From the NCBI RefSeq assembly GCF_020686945.1, contig NZ_JAJEPR010000014.1, positions 20,625 through 84,624 of the forward strand: a stretch of DNA of 64,000 nt. Reading direction: 5' to 3'. The notes beneath the pieces were generated by a model. That model did no database searches. It saw only the letters and a program-made list of their open reading frames with translations, and was not told the DNA's origin. A program made the translations under genes and the position numbers. Within the stretch, counting starts at the first letter, position 1, and every line of letters begins with the position of its first letter. Source of the stretch: Limivivens faecihominis (GTDB taxonomy: Bacteria > Bacillota > Clostridia > Lachnospirales > Lachnospiraceae). This document shows, in pieces, positions 50,444-58,676 of the stretch.

Positions 50444-50497
50444 GAAGCCGCCTAAGATATGAGTTCGCGGTTGCTCTATCTCAGGCGGCTTCTTTTT
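50444..50497. terminator. Strong hairpin downstream of sigG
   Basis: GAAGCCGCCTAAGATA (50444-50459) pairs with TATCTCAGGCGGCTTC (50477-50492), one mismatch. On the minus strand it closes sigG with a weak tract (CCTTTG); on the plus strand it has TTTTT, although no plus-strand gene lies upstream. Confidence 0.72.
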
Positions 50498-50611
50498 ATG
50501 ATTTAGGAGAAAGTATGAAAAAGAATATCTTTGTTGCATCTCCTATAATAATGGCAAAATATGTCTAAACTATGAAGAAGTCCGGAAGGTTTTGTGAACT
50601 TTCAGAAGACT

Positions 50612-51388
50612 TTATCGCAGGTAATTTCTCAGCGTTTTCAGAGCGCTTTTTTCGAGGCGGCTCACCTGGGCCTGGGAGATCCGGATGAGACGCGCCACCT
50701 CCATCTGGGTCTTTCCCTCGTAAAAACGAAGCCGGATGATATGCCGCTCCCGGTCCGTCAGCTTTTTCACCGCCTCGTTTAAAGAGAGCACTTCGATCCA
50801 GTTTTCCTCCCGGTTCTTTTTGTCACTGATCTGGTCCATGACATAGAGCGTATCGCCGCCCTCCGTGTATACCGGGTCGTAAAGGCTCATGGGCGTCTGA
50901 ATTGCGTCCATGGCGTAGACAATTTCCTCTTTCGGAATACCGATCTCCTCCGCGATCTCCGTGATCGTGGGCTCCTTGAGATTCTTTTTCACATAGCCTT
51001 CCCGGGCGTAGATGGCCTTGTAGGCCGTATCCCGAAGTGACCGGCTCACCCGTATGGAATTGTTGTCCCGAAGATACCGGCGGATCTCTCCGATGATCAT
51101 CGGCACCGCGTAGGTGGAAAACTTCACGTTCAGCGTGGAATCAAAGTTGTCAATGGCCTTCATAAGGCCGATGCAGCCGATCTGGAAGAGGTCGTCGGCG
51201 TTCTCGCTGCTGCTGCCGAAACGGCGAATCACACTTAAGACCAGCCGGAGATTTCCTTTGATATAGAGCTCCCGGGCCTCGCTGTCCCCTTCCTTTATCC
51301 TCTCAAAAAGCGCTTCCTTCTCCTCATTTTTCAGAAGCGGCAGTCTGGCTGTGTTGACGCCGCAGATCTCTACTTTATTCAGAGCCAT
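50612..51388 (-). CDS. sigG: Forespore sigma factor SigG
   Basis: A 258-residue sigma-70 family factor active in the forespore late in engulfment. The N-terminal VEICGVNTARLPLLKN is a SigG hallmark involved in anti-sigma control. Region 2 has GNLRLVLSVIRRFG and DLFQIGCIGLMKAIDNFD, region 4 ends with QMEVARLIRISQAQVSRLEKSA. It would transcribe SASP genes such as the one at 61724. The upstream neighbour on the other strand is a separate gene; spoIIG is not in the window. Confidence 0.96.
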   Translation of the reverse strand: MALNKVEICGVNTARLPLLKNEEKEALFERIKEGDSEARELYIKGNLRLVLSVIRRFGSSSENADDLFQIGCIGLMKAIDNFDSTLNVKFSTYAVPMIIGEIRRYLRDNNSIRVSRSLRDTAYKAIYAREGYVKKNLKEPTITEIAEEIGIPKEEIVYAMDAIQTPMSLYDPVYTEGGDTLYVMDQISDKKNREENWIEVLSLNEAVKKLTDRERHIIRLRFYEGKTQMEVARLIRISQAQVSRLEKSALKTLRNYLR

Positions 51389-51505
51389 GGTTTCATCCTC
51401 CTATACAAGCTGTTCGTCTGTACAGTAAGATGATTCACCGTCCTGTTTTCAACTATGCGTTTTTCGCCAAAATTTTAGAAAGTTTTCGGCCTTGACAAAA
51501 AGAGC

Positions 51506-51533
51506 GTGACATTTCTGCCAAAACAGGTATAAT
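51506..51533 (+). promoter_or_regulatory. Promoter of acidic protein gene
   Basis: -10 TATAAT (51528-51533) with a -35-like GTGACA (51506-51511), spacer 16. A consensus TTGACA 16 bases further upstream is too far to pair with it. Confidence 0.5.
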
Positions 51534-51582
51534 AAAATCAAACCACTAATCCGAATATTTGATCTAAAGGAGGATTTTCATT

Positions 51583-51945
51583 ATGCGTGTCTTATACAAG
51601 GATTTTTCCGACGGTTATCTCTCCGTGGCAGAGGTGACCGGAACCACCTACTATGAGGAAGAGCATGTTCTGGAATTTATCGGTTCCGACCGTGATTTCG
51701 CCATCCAGGCAGATGAAAGACTGGCAGAAAAGCTCGTCCGCGACCTCTACGAAAACGGCCGCCTCGATGTCACCGCCTACGAGCCCGCAGACGTTGATTT
51801 TCTTTTTGAGGAAGACAGCGAGGACTTCGAGGAGGAAGACGAAGATTTCGACGATGAAGATATGCTGAACGTCTATTTCGCCGACGACGATACGGATGGC
51901 ATCCATATCCCCCGTACCATCCGCTTCCCGAAAAACCGCGACTAA
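51583..51945 (+). CDS. Conserved-looking acidic hypothetical protein
   Basis: A 120-residue soluble protein I do not recognise. Residues 1-70 look folded (MRVLYKDFSDGYLSVAEV, alternating hydrophobic strands), then an acidic run (residues about 76-95, mostly Asp/Glu/Phe) and a basic-hydrophobic tail ending IPRTIRFPKNRD. AAGGAGG lies upstream; a terminator follows. It is monocistronic and divergent from sigG. Confidence 0.7.
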   Translation: MRVLYKDFSDGYLSVAEVTGTTYYEEEHVLEFIGSDRDFAIQADERLAEKLVRDLYENGRLDVTAYEPADVDFLFEEDSEDFEEEDEDFDDEDMLNVYFADDDTDGIHIPRTIRFPKNRD

Positions 51946-51949
51946 AAAA

Positions 51950-51995
51950 TGAGCCTTTGGCAGGATTCATTCATCTGCCAGAGGCTCACTTTTTA
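51950..51995. terminator. Bidirectional terminator
   Basis: TGAGCCTTTGGCAG (51950-51963) pairs with CTGCCAGAGGCTCA (51975-51988), then CTTTTT on the plus strand and TTTTTTAG on the minus strand. It serves both the acidic-protein gene and phoR. Confidence 0.82.
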
Positions 51996-53357
51996 ATTTT
52001 CTTTTTGAAAAACAACCGTAATCTTCGTTCCTTTTCCCACTTCACTCTCCACCCGGATCTTCGCCTGATGAACGAGGGCCGCGTGCTTCACGATGGAAAG
52101 CCCGAGGCCAGTGCCGCCGGTCTCCCGGGAATGGCTCTTATCGACACGGTAGAAGCGCTCGAAAATCCGCTCCTGGTCTTCTTTGGCAATACCGATGCCG
52201 TTATCCTCCACGCTCCAGACGATGCCCTCCGGCGTCTCCCGAAGGTCCACATGAACCCGTCCGCACTCGCCGGTGTATTTCACAGCGTTATCCGCAAGAT
52301 TATAAAAAATCTCATAGAGCAGCCGGTAAACACCCCGGATGTTCCGCGTGTCCTCCCCGGTAAAAATAAGATTGATCTTCTTCTTCTCCGCCTGATGCTC
52401 CAGATTTTTCAGCACTTCCCGGCTCATCTCGCCGATATCCACAGTCTCAAAAGGCAGCTTCCCGCTGTTCTCATCCAGCTTGGAAAGCTCGATGATATCC
52501 TCCACCAATGTTTTCAGGCGGGTGGCCTCGTGATGAATCCGGCCTGCAAATTCCGGAATATCCTCCGGCCGCACCAGACCGTTTTCCATGATCTCCGCAT
52601 AGCCGGAAATGGACATGAGAGGCGTCTTGAGCTCGTGGGAAACGTTGGCAGAGAACTCTCTTCTCACCTCTCCCGCTTCCTTAAGCTCCTCCATCTGCCG
52701 GGCAATCTGCCGGTTCTGCTCGTCCAGCCGTCCAAGCAGCGGACGCATCTCCTCATAAATCACGTTGTTCAGTGGATGCTCCAGATCCAGCTCATTGATA
52801 GGCTCCATGATCTTATTGGTATGAACCGTAATAATATAGATTGTAAAAAGAAGCACCAGAAGAAGCACTCCCCCCAGGATCAGTGTGCCGGAAAAAAGCG
52901 TCTTGAAAACGCTGTCTGTGGTTCTGGCCACTCGTAAAATCTCGCCGTTATCCAGACGTACCGCATAGTAAAAGGTCTGCCGGGAAAGGGTTTCCGAATA
53001 GCGGACCATCTCGCAGGAGCCGTTTTCTCTGGCTTCAATAAACTCAGGCCGGCTCGCATGATTTTCCATGGTCTCGGGGTCCTCCTCCGAATCATAGAGG
53101 ACCTTTCCTGCGGAATCCACGAGCGTAATCCGGTTGGCCGTCGTCTGGCCCACGGTGGACACCAGATAAACATCCCCGCTGGCTCCCGTCTCCCGCGCCG
53201 CCTCCATCAGCGTACGGACATACTCCGCTTCGTCCCGGATGCTGCCTTTCACCGCATCCCGGACCTTTTCATACATGACAAGACTTGCTGTCACAAAAGA
53301 AAGAAATACCGCAACGATCACCAGAAAGCTGGCGTTTTTCAGCATTTTCTTTCTCAT
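51993..53357 (-). CDS. phoR: PhoR-like sensor histidine kinase
   Basis: A 454-residue membrane kinase: transmembrane segment near residues 9-29, extracytoplasmic region to about residue 160, second transmembrane segment, HAMP-like linker, HisKA (SHELKTPLMSISGYAE) and HATPase (EDNGIGIAKED, GTGLGLSIVK). Its start overlaps the end of the response regulator gene by four bases. The operon begins with a phosphate transporter and has a Pho box, so I assign it as PhoR, the phosphate-limitation sensor. Confidence 0.82.
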   Translation of the reverse strand: MRKKMLKNASFLVIVAVFLSFVTASLVMYEKVRDAVKGSIRDEAEYVRTLMEAARETGASGDVYLVSTVGQTTANRITLVDSAGKVLYDSEEDPETMENHASRPEFIEARENGSCEMVRYSETLSRQTFYYAVRLDNGEILRVARTTDSVFKTLFSGTLILGGVLLLVLLFTIYIITVHTNKIMEPINELDLEHPLNNVIYEEMRPLLGRLDEQNRQIARQMEELKEAGEVRREFSANVSHELKTPLMSISGYAEIMENGLVRPEDIPEFAGRIHHEATRLKTLVEDIIELSKLDENSGKLPFETVDIGEMSREVLKNLEHQAEKKKINLIFTGEDTRNIRGVYRLLYEIFYNLADNAVKYTGECGRVHVDLRETPEGIVWSVEDNGIGIAKEDQERIFERFYRVDKSHSRETGGTGLGLSIVKHAALVHQAKIRVESEVGKGTKITVVFQKEN

Positions 53358-54028
53358 TTCAGCTCTCCGATCCGATAGCCCACGCCCCGGACGGTCTCAA
53401 TGAGAGCCCCGGCATCGCCAAGCTTTTGTCTTAAGGAACGGATATGGACGTCCACGGTACGGGTCTCCCCGTCGAAATCATAGCCCCAGACATGGCCCAG
53501 AAGCTGATCTCTCGTGAGGACGATGCCCTTATTTTCCACCAGATATTTCAGAACCTCAAATTCCTTTAAGGTCAGCTCCACGAGACGGCCGTTTTCCTGG
53601 ACTTCATGACGCTCCACCAGGATCGTGAGGGAACCGCAGTGAAGCTCTTTTTCTCCCTGCTTCTGGCCGCTTCGCCGTAAGACTGCCTTGACTCTTGCAA
53701 GAAATTCCATCATGCCGAAGGGCTTCGTGATGTAGTCGTCCGCCCCGGCATCCAGCCCCTTTACCTTATCAAACTCCGCACCCTTGGCCGTCACCATGAT
53801 GACCGGAATCTCTTTCGTGGAGCTGTTGGCTTTGAGCTTGTCCAGAATCGCATAGCCGTCCTCCCCGGGAAGCATGATATCCAGAAGAATCAGCTCCGGC
53901 CGGTTGTTTTTGAGCTCCTGAAAAAGCTCTTTTCCGGAATCAAAGCCCTGGGCCTGATAGCCGGTGGTGCTTAAGGTATAGACAAGAAGTTCCCGGATAT
54001 TCCGGTCATCTTCCACACAAAAAATCAT
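53354..54028 (-). CDS. phoP: PhoP/PhoB-like response regulator
   Basis: A 224-residue OmpR-family regulator. Receiver with CVEDDRNI, phospho-acceptor in LILLDIMLPGEDG and ITKPFGM; winged helix with TRTVDVHIRSLRQKLGD. The start at 54028 has AGGAGG six bases upstream. Between the Na/Pi cotransporter and the kinase. The TTNACA repeats ahead of the operon match the binding pattern of Bacillus PhoP, so autoregulation is likely. Confidence 0.85.
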   Translation of the reverse strand: MIFCVEDDRNIRELLVYTLSTTGYQAQGFDSGKELFQELKNNRPELILLDIMLPGEDGYAILDKLKANSSTKEIPVIMVTAKGAEFDKVKGLDAGADDYITKPFGMMEFLARVKAVLRRSGQKQGEKELHCGSLTILVERHEVQENGRLVELTLKEFEVLKYLVENKGIVLTRDQLLGHVWGYDFDGETRTVDVHIRSLRQKLGDAGALIETVRGVGYRIGELK

Positions 54029-54043
54029 AGTTTTCCTCCTCAA

Positions 54044-55813
54044 TTACGGGAGTACATACTGCTCCCTCTCCTTAGCCACAATCCGGTGAAATTCTTCATT
54101 GCTCTGGGATTTTACCTGCTCCAGGTAGCTGTGGGTATCAAAGGAATCTTCCTGGACCTGAAGGATACAGACCGCGATATTGGAACAATGGTCCGCCACC
54201 CGCTCCAGATCCGTGATGATATCCGAGAGGATAAAGCCCATCTCGATGGTGCATTTTTCATCTCGCAAACGCTGTACATGGCGCTTTTTCAGCTCCTGAT
54301 TGAGCTCGTCGATGACCTCCTCCAGAGGTTCCACTTTTCCCGCCAGGACCATATCTTTTTCCTCAAAAACAGTAACCGCTGTTTTTACGATATCTTTGAC
54401 TGCCCGACAGAGAACACTCAACTCTGCCAGCGCCTCGTCGGAGAAGGCCAGTTTTTTCTGATCCAGCTCCCGGGCTGCTCCCAGAATATTGACCGCATGG
54501 TCGGAAATCCGCTCGAAATCTCCGATGCAATGAAGCATGATGGAGAGATCGTGACTGTCCCGGCTGCTCAGATCCTTCTGGTTTAATTTTACCAGATAAG
54601 TGCCCAGTTCATCCTCGTAGCGGTCCACTTTTTCCTCCGTGGTCTCCACAAAGGAAGCCTTCGCCTCATCGTAAACCGTCAGAAGAGACAGAGCGTCGGA
54701 AAAAGCGTCTTGTGCGCTCTCAGCCATTCTGGAGGCTGCATGACGGCTCTGCTCCATAGCGAAAGCCGGTTTCTCCAGGAAACGCTGATCCAGCGTGAGA
54801 AATTCCTGATTCTCCACTGCCGGCGCCTGGGTATTTTTCTTGTCCCGGATCGTGAGGCAGGCCAGTTTTTCCAGTCCCTTGGAAAAAGGCAGAAGAACCA
54901 GAGTGGCAAAAATATTAAACATACTGTGAATTACGGCGATGCCTGCGGGGCCCGCTGCCTGGGACATGAAAGAAAAATCCACAAAAAGGTGCAGGAAATA
55001 GAACAGGCTCATAAAGATGGCCGTACCGATGATGTTGAAGTAAAGGTGTACCATAGCCGCCCGTTTTGCATTTTTGCTGGCTCCCACTGCGGAGAGAAGG
55101 GCGGTCACACAGGTACCGATGTTCTGGCCCATGATGATCGGCAGTGCCACGTTATAGCTCACTGCTCCGGTCACGCAGAGGGCCTGCAGAATACCAACGG
55201 AAGCGGAAGAACTCTGGATGACTGCTGTCAGAAGGGTTCCTGCCAGCATACCGAAGAGCGGGTTGGCGAAACGGGTCAGAAGGCTGGTAAATTCCGGCAC
55301 ATCTGCCAGCGGTTTCACAGCCCCGCTCATGGTCTCCATTCCGGTCATCAGGATGGAAAAACCAAGAAGGATGGTTCCGATATCTTTCTTTTTCTCATTT
55401 TTGCAGAACATGACAAGAATCACACCGACCAGAGCCAGAACAGGCCCAAATGTGGTGGGTTTACAGAGCTGCACCACAAAGTTGCTGCTCTCAATACCGG
55501 AAAGGCTTAAGATCCAGGAAGTCACTGTGGTACCAATGTTGGCGCCCATGATCACGCCCACTGCCTGAGAAAGCTTCATAATTCCGGAGTTTACAAAACC
55601 GACCACCATAACGGTCGTAGCCGATGAGGACTGGATCACAGCCGTCACGCCAGCTCCCAGAAGTACTGCTTTGATTGGATTGGAAGTGAGATTCTCCAGA
55701 ATCTGCTCCATTTTTCCGCCGGATATTTTGGCGAGGCCGTCGCTCATCACATTCATTCCGTACAGGAACAGGGCCAGGCCACCAAGTAATGTAATCAAAC
55801 TAAAAAAGTCCAT
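54044..55813 (-). CDS. Na/Pi cotransporter with PhoU-like C-terminal domain
   Basis: A 589-residue NptA/YjbB-type protein. Two repeated Na/Pi cotransporter halves each contain the signature QSSSA (AVIQSSSATTVMVV near residue 57 and AVIQSSSASVGIL near 190). Residues about 340-570 form a PhoU-like helical bundle that probably gates or signals phosphate status. The start at 55813 matches the membrane start MDFFSLITLLGG; the GGAGG site is 12 bases away, longer than usual. First gene of the phosphate operon. Confidence 0.92.
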   Translation of the reverse strand: MDFFSLITLLGGLALFLYGMNVMSDGLAKISGGKMEQILENLTSNPIKAVLLGAGVTAVIQSSSATTVMVVGFVNSGIMKLSQAVGVIMGANIGTTVTSWILSLSGIESSNFVVQLCKPTTFGPVLALVGVILVMFCKNEKKKDIGTILLGFSILMTGMETMSGAVKPLADVPEFTSLLTRFANPLFGMLAGTLLTAVIQSSSASVGILQALCVTGAVSYNVALPIIMGQNIGTCVTALLSAVGASKNAKRAAMVHLYFNIIGTAIFMSLFYFLHLFVDFSFMSQAAGPAGIAVIHSMFNIFATLVLLPFSKGLEKLACLTIRDKKNTQAPAVENQEFLTLDQRFLEKPAFAMEQSRHAASRMAESAQDAFSDALSLLTVYDEAKASFVETTEEKVDRYEDELGTYLVKLNQKDLSSRDSHDLSIMLHCIGDFERISDHAVNILGAARELDQKKLAFSDEALAELSVLCRAVKDIVKTAVTVFEEKDMVLAGKVEPLEEVIDELNQELKKRHVQRLRDEKCTIEMGFILSDIITDLERVADHCSNIAVCILQVQEDSFDTHSYLEQVKSQSNEEFHRIVAKEREQYVLP

Positions 55814-55865
55814 AAACGATAAATTCCTCCCTCGATTTACTGATCTTCTCATATGTGTTCGAGCT

Positions 55866-55919
55866 ATTATAAGGAATTTATGTTAAATAAGAACCTGTAT
55901 TATGTAAAATCCATGTAAA
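55866..55919 (-). promoter_or_regulatory. Pho box and promoter of the phosphate operon
   Basis: On the minus strand TTTACA (55914-55919), TTTACA (55903-55908), a degenerate CAGGTT (55892-55897) and TTAACA (55881-55886) occur at an exact 11-base period, followed by -10 TATAAT (55866-55871). Bacillus PhoP binds four TT(A/T/C)ACA repeats with this spacing in place of a -35 box. Confidence 0.85.
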
Positions 55920-55927
55920 ATCCAGTC

Positions 55928-56575
55928 TTACAGAAGCTCCTGGAAGTCCCGGATCGTGCAGGTTGCCATTTTCCGGATGCTCTCCCACTCCTTCTTTGAG
56001 CTGTCATCCAGAATGCCCATCGCCTGAAAACCGCCGTCCAGAGCGCCTTTGACTCCCGCCGTAAGATCCTCAAAGACCATGCACTCTGCCGGTGCCACGC
56101 CGATGAGTTCTGCCGCCCGCTCGTAGATGTCCGGAAAGCCTTTTCCTCTTTTTACCTCCGAAACCGTCACAATGGCATCAAAATATTCATAAATGTCGTT
56201 GTGCTTCAGGCAGGGAATGAAAAGCTCCCGGTCTCCGGAAGTCGCTGCTGCGATGGGAATGCCCTGGCTTTTTAATTTTTCCAGATAGTCTTTTGCTCCG
56301 GGCTTTAAGTCTACATGAAGGGCGTAGGCCTCCCTCGCCATCTCCCGCCATTCCTGTAGCAGCATCTCCGGTGTCTCAGAAAAGCCAAAGCGTTCGATCG
56401 TGTAGCGCGCTGCCTCCGGGAAGCCCATGGCCGCAATCTTCTGCTTATAATCATCCGGCATGGGAAGATTTCTTTTTTTCAGGAAATCGATATCGACCTG
56501 GTCCCAGACTCCCATGGAATCCAGAAGTGTGCCGTCCAGATCAAAAATCGCTCCTTTCCACTGTTTTTCTGTCAT
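55928..56575 (-). CDS. HAD-IA phosphatase, beta-phosphoglucomutase-like
   Basis: A 215-residue HAD enzyme: nucleophile Asp in FDLDGTLLDSMGVWDQVD, motif II AATSGDREL, motif III lysine in KRGKGFPDIY, motif IV FEDLTAGVKGA. The DGTLLDS-G/W pattern and helical cap are those of sugar-phosphate phosphatases and phosphoglucomutase-like proteins. It ends just before the Pho box of the downstream operon, so it is transcribed separately. Substrate unknown. Confidence 0.85.
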   Translation of the reverse strand: MTEKQWKGAIFDLDGTLLDSMGVWDQVDIDFLKKRNLPMPDDYKQKIAAMGFPEAARYTIERFGFSETPEMLLQEWREMAREAYALHVDLKPGAKDYLEKLKSQGIPIAAATSGDRELFIPCLKHNDIYEYFDAIVTVSEVKRGKGFPDIYERAAELIGVAPAECMVFEDLTAGVKGALDGGFQAMGILDDSSKKEWESIRKMATCTIRDFQELL

Positions 56576-56678
56576 CTTCTGTTCCTTTCCGTCCGGATTC
56601 TTTTGTCTTTATCCGGTCTGTTCTATTCTAACACAGGAAGAGGCTTTGTGCGGTGTCAAAAAAAATTTATTTTTCTTC

Positions 56679-56706
56679 TTGACAATACACCGGATTCGTG
56701 TATAAT
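56679..56706 (+). promoter_or_regulatory. amt promoter
   Basis: Consensus -35 TTGACA (56679-56684) and -10 TATAAT (56701-56706), spacer 16. It predicts a leader of about 160 bases before the Amt start. Confidence 0.78.
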
Positions 56707-56721
56707 ACAAAGCCATAGAGC

Positions 56722-56756
56722 AAAGGCGTTCTGGAGAAGATCTGGAATGCCTTTTG
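56722..56756 (+). other. First leader hairpin upstream of amt
   Basis: AAGGCGTTCTGG pairs with CTGGAATGCCTT (12 pairs including wobbles) around a 7-base loop, followed by TTGTTTATA. Terminator-like. Confidence 0.6.
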
Positions 56757-56786
56757 TTTATATAGTGACCGTTTTACCCGAAACGT

Positions 56787-56828
56787 AAAGGCGCGTTTTT
56801 TCCTGATGGAAAGAAGGCGCTTTTTGTT
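56787..56828 (+). terminator. Second leader hairpin (attenuator-like) upstream of amt
   Basis: The stem pairs a GCGC core and TTTTTTCC with GGAAAGAA around TGAT, then TTTTTGTTT. It resembles an intrinsic terminator placed between the promoter and the amt start, so full-length transcription would need antitermination or read-through. Confidence 0.6.
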
Positions 56829-56871
56829 TACTCCGGGGAGCGAGCGGTCCGGATCAAAGGAGGAGAAAATT

Positions 56872-58599
56872 ATGGAATTCTCAGCAGTAAACACAATCTG
56901 GGTACTTGTCGGCGCCGCTCTGGTTTTCTTCATGCAGGCCGGTTTCGCCATGGTAGAGGCCGGTTTCACCCGGGCCAAAAATGCCGGCAACATCATCATG
57001 AAAAACCTCATGGACTTCTGTATCGGAACCCCCGTTTTCTGGCTCGTGGGCTTCGGCATCATGTTCGGAGCCGGCAACGGCTTCTTCGGCCGGATCGGAG
57101 GCATCGCTTCCGAAGCCAATTACGGAACGGCCATGACTCCTGACGGCGTTCCTTTCTGGGCCTTCCTCATTTTCCAGACCGTCTTCTGTGCCACAGCCGC
57201 AACCATCGTTTCCGGCGCCATGGCAGAGCGTACCAAATTCCTTTCCTACTGTATTTACAGCCTGATCATCAGCCTGGTGATCTACCCTGTTTCCGGTCAC
57301 TGGATCTGGGGCGGCGGCTGGCTCTCAGAGCTTGGCTTCCATGATTTCGCCGGTTCCGCAGCCGTTCATATGGTAGGCGGCGTGGCCGCTTTCATCGGCG
57401 CTCTGATCCTCGGCCCCCGTATCGGAAAATACGACAAGGACGGCAAACCCAAAGCCATCCCCGGCCACAACCTGACCATCGGCGCTCTCGGCGTCTTCAT
57501 CCTCTGGTTCTGCTGGTTCGGCTTCAACGGCTGCTCCACCGTCAGCATGGAGGGTGAGGCCATTGTCACCGCAGGCAAAATTTTCGTCACCACCAACCTG
57601 GCAGCCGCTGTTGCCACCTGCACCGTTATGATCCTCACCTGGGTCCGCTACAAAAAACCGGACGTTTCCATGTCTTTAAACGGAACCCTAGCCGGTCTGG
57701 TAGCCATCACTGCAGGCTGCGATACCGTTTCTCCGACTTCTGCTGCCATCATCGGTATCCTGGCCGGTTTCGTCGTTGTTTTCGGTATTGAATTTGTTGA
57801 TAAAGTCCTGAAAGTAGACGATCCGGTCGGTGCAGTCGGTGTCCATGGGCTCAACGGTCTTTTCGGCACTCTGGCCGTCGGTCTTTTCTCTGATGGAACC
57901 GGTACCGAATGGAAGGGACTTTTCACCGGCGGCGGTTTCCATCTCCTTGGCATCCAGATCCTCGGCATTATCTGTGTCGTTGCCTGGGTTGCCGTTACCA
58001 TGACGATCGTTTTCCAGGTTCTGAAACACACCATCGGCCTTCGTGTTCCCGCTGAGGAAGAGATCGCAGGTCTGGATATCGTCGAGCACGGCATCGCAAG
58101 CAGCTACGCAGGCTTCTCCGTTCACGACAACATCGGCCCGGTTCCCGCTCCCATGACAGGCAGCGCCAAAGTTTCCACCGGTACCACCTCCGCTGCTCAG
58201 GCTCCCGCAGAAATTTCTCCTTCCGAGGGCTCCCAGGGTACGCATAAGCTCACCAAGGTGGTCATCGTCACCCGCCAGAACAAGCTGGAAGAATTTATGC
58301 ACGCCATGAACACCATCGGAGTCACCGGCGTCACCGTTACCAACGTTCTTGGCTGCGGTGTACAAAAAGGTGCTTCCGCTTACTACCGCGGTGTCGAGAT
58401 GGATATGAGTCTCCTGCCCAAGGTAAAGATCGAGATCGTAGTCAGCGCCGTTCCGGTACAGGCCGTCATCGATACCGCCAAAGCAGTTCTCCACACCGGC
58501 CAGATCGGCGATGGCAAGCTCTTCGTCTACGATATTGAAAATGTAGTCAAGATCCGTACCGGTGAAGAAGGCTTTGACGCCCTTCAGGATACACAGTAA
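56872..58599 (+). CDS. amt: Ammonium transporter fused to a PII signalling domain
   Basis: A 575-residue fusion. Residues 1-400 are an Amt transporter with eleven membrane helices (EFSAVNTIWVLVGAALVFFM, GFAMVEAGFTRAKN, the conserved GGVAAFIGA and VHGLNGLFGT). Residues about 457-575 are a GlnB/GlnK domain with the T-loop carrying YYRGVEMD and strands EIVVSAVPVQAVID. Fusing the regulator to the channel should let ADP/ATP and 2-oxoglutarate gate ammonium uptake directly. Such fusions are known in Lachnospiraceae. The start at 56872 has GGAGG upstream. Confidence 0.93.
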   Translation: MEFSAVNTIWVLVGAALVFFMQAGFAMVEAGFTRAKNAGNIIMKNLMDFCIGTPVFWLVGFGIMFGAGNGFFGRIGGIASEANYGTAMTPDGVPFWAFLIFQTVFCATAATIVSGAMAERTKFLSYCIYSLIISLVIYPVSGHWIWGGGWLSELGFHDFAGSAAVHMVGGVAAFIGALILGPRIGKYDKDGKPKAIPGHNLTIGALGVFILWFCWFGFNGCSTVSMEGEAIVTAGKIFVTTNLAAAVATCTVMILTWVRYKKPDVSMSLNGTLAGLVAITAGCDTVSPTSAAIIGILAGFVVVFGIEFVDKVLKVDDPVGAVGVHGLNGLFGTLAVGLFSDGTGTEWKGLFTGGGFHLLGIQILGIICVVAWVAVTMTIVFQVLKHTIGLRVPAEEEIAGLDIVEHGIASSYAGFSVHDNIGPVPAPMTGSAKVSTGTTSAAQAPAEISPSEGSQGTHKLTKVVIVTRQNKLEEFMHAMNTIGVTGVTVTNVLGCGVQKGASAYYRGVEMDMSLLPKVKIEIVVSAVPVQAVIDTAKAVLHTGQIGDGKLFVYDIENVVKIRTGEEGFDALQDTQ

Positions 58600-58619
58600 C
58601 AACCATATTGTATAAGAAG

Positions 58620-58668
58620 AAACGCCCCCGTTCCGCTGCTCCCTACAGCTGAAACGAGGGCGTTTTCT
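58620..58668. terminator. Bidirectional terminator
   Basis: AAACGCCC-CGTT and AACG-GGGCGTTT arms (58620-58632 and 58651-58665), then TCTTATT on the plus strand; usable for both amt and the convergent glgB. Confidence 0.78.
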
Positions 58669-58676
58669 TATTCCTT

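Noticed and set aside
56722..56828. ANTAR-protein dual hairpin ahead of amt
   Set aside because: The known motif requires two hairpins with six-base loops with A1 and G4. The loops here are of other sizes, so I report only terminator-like hairpins.
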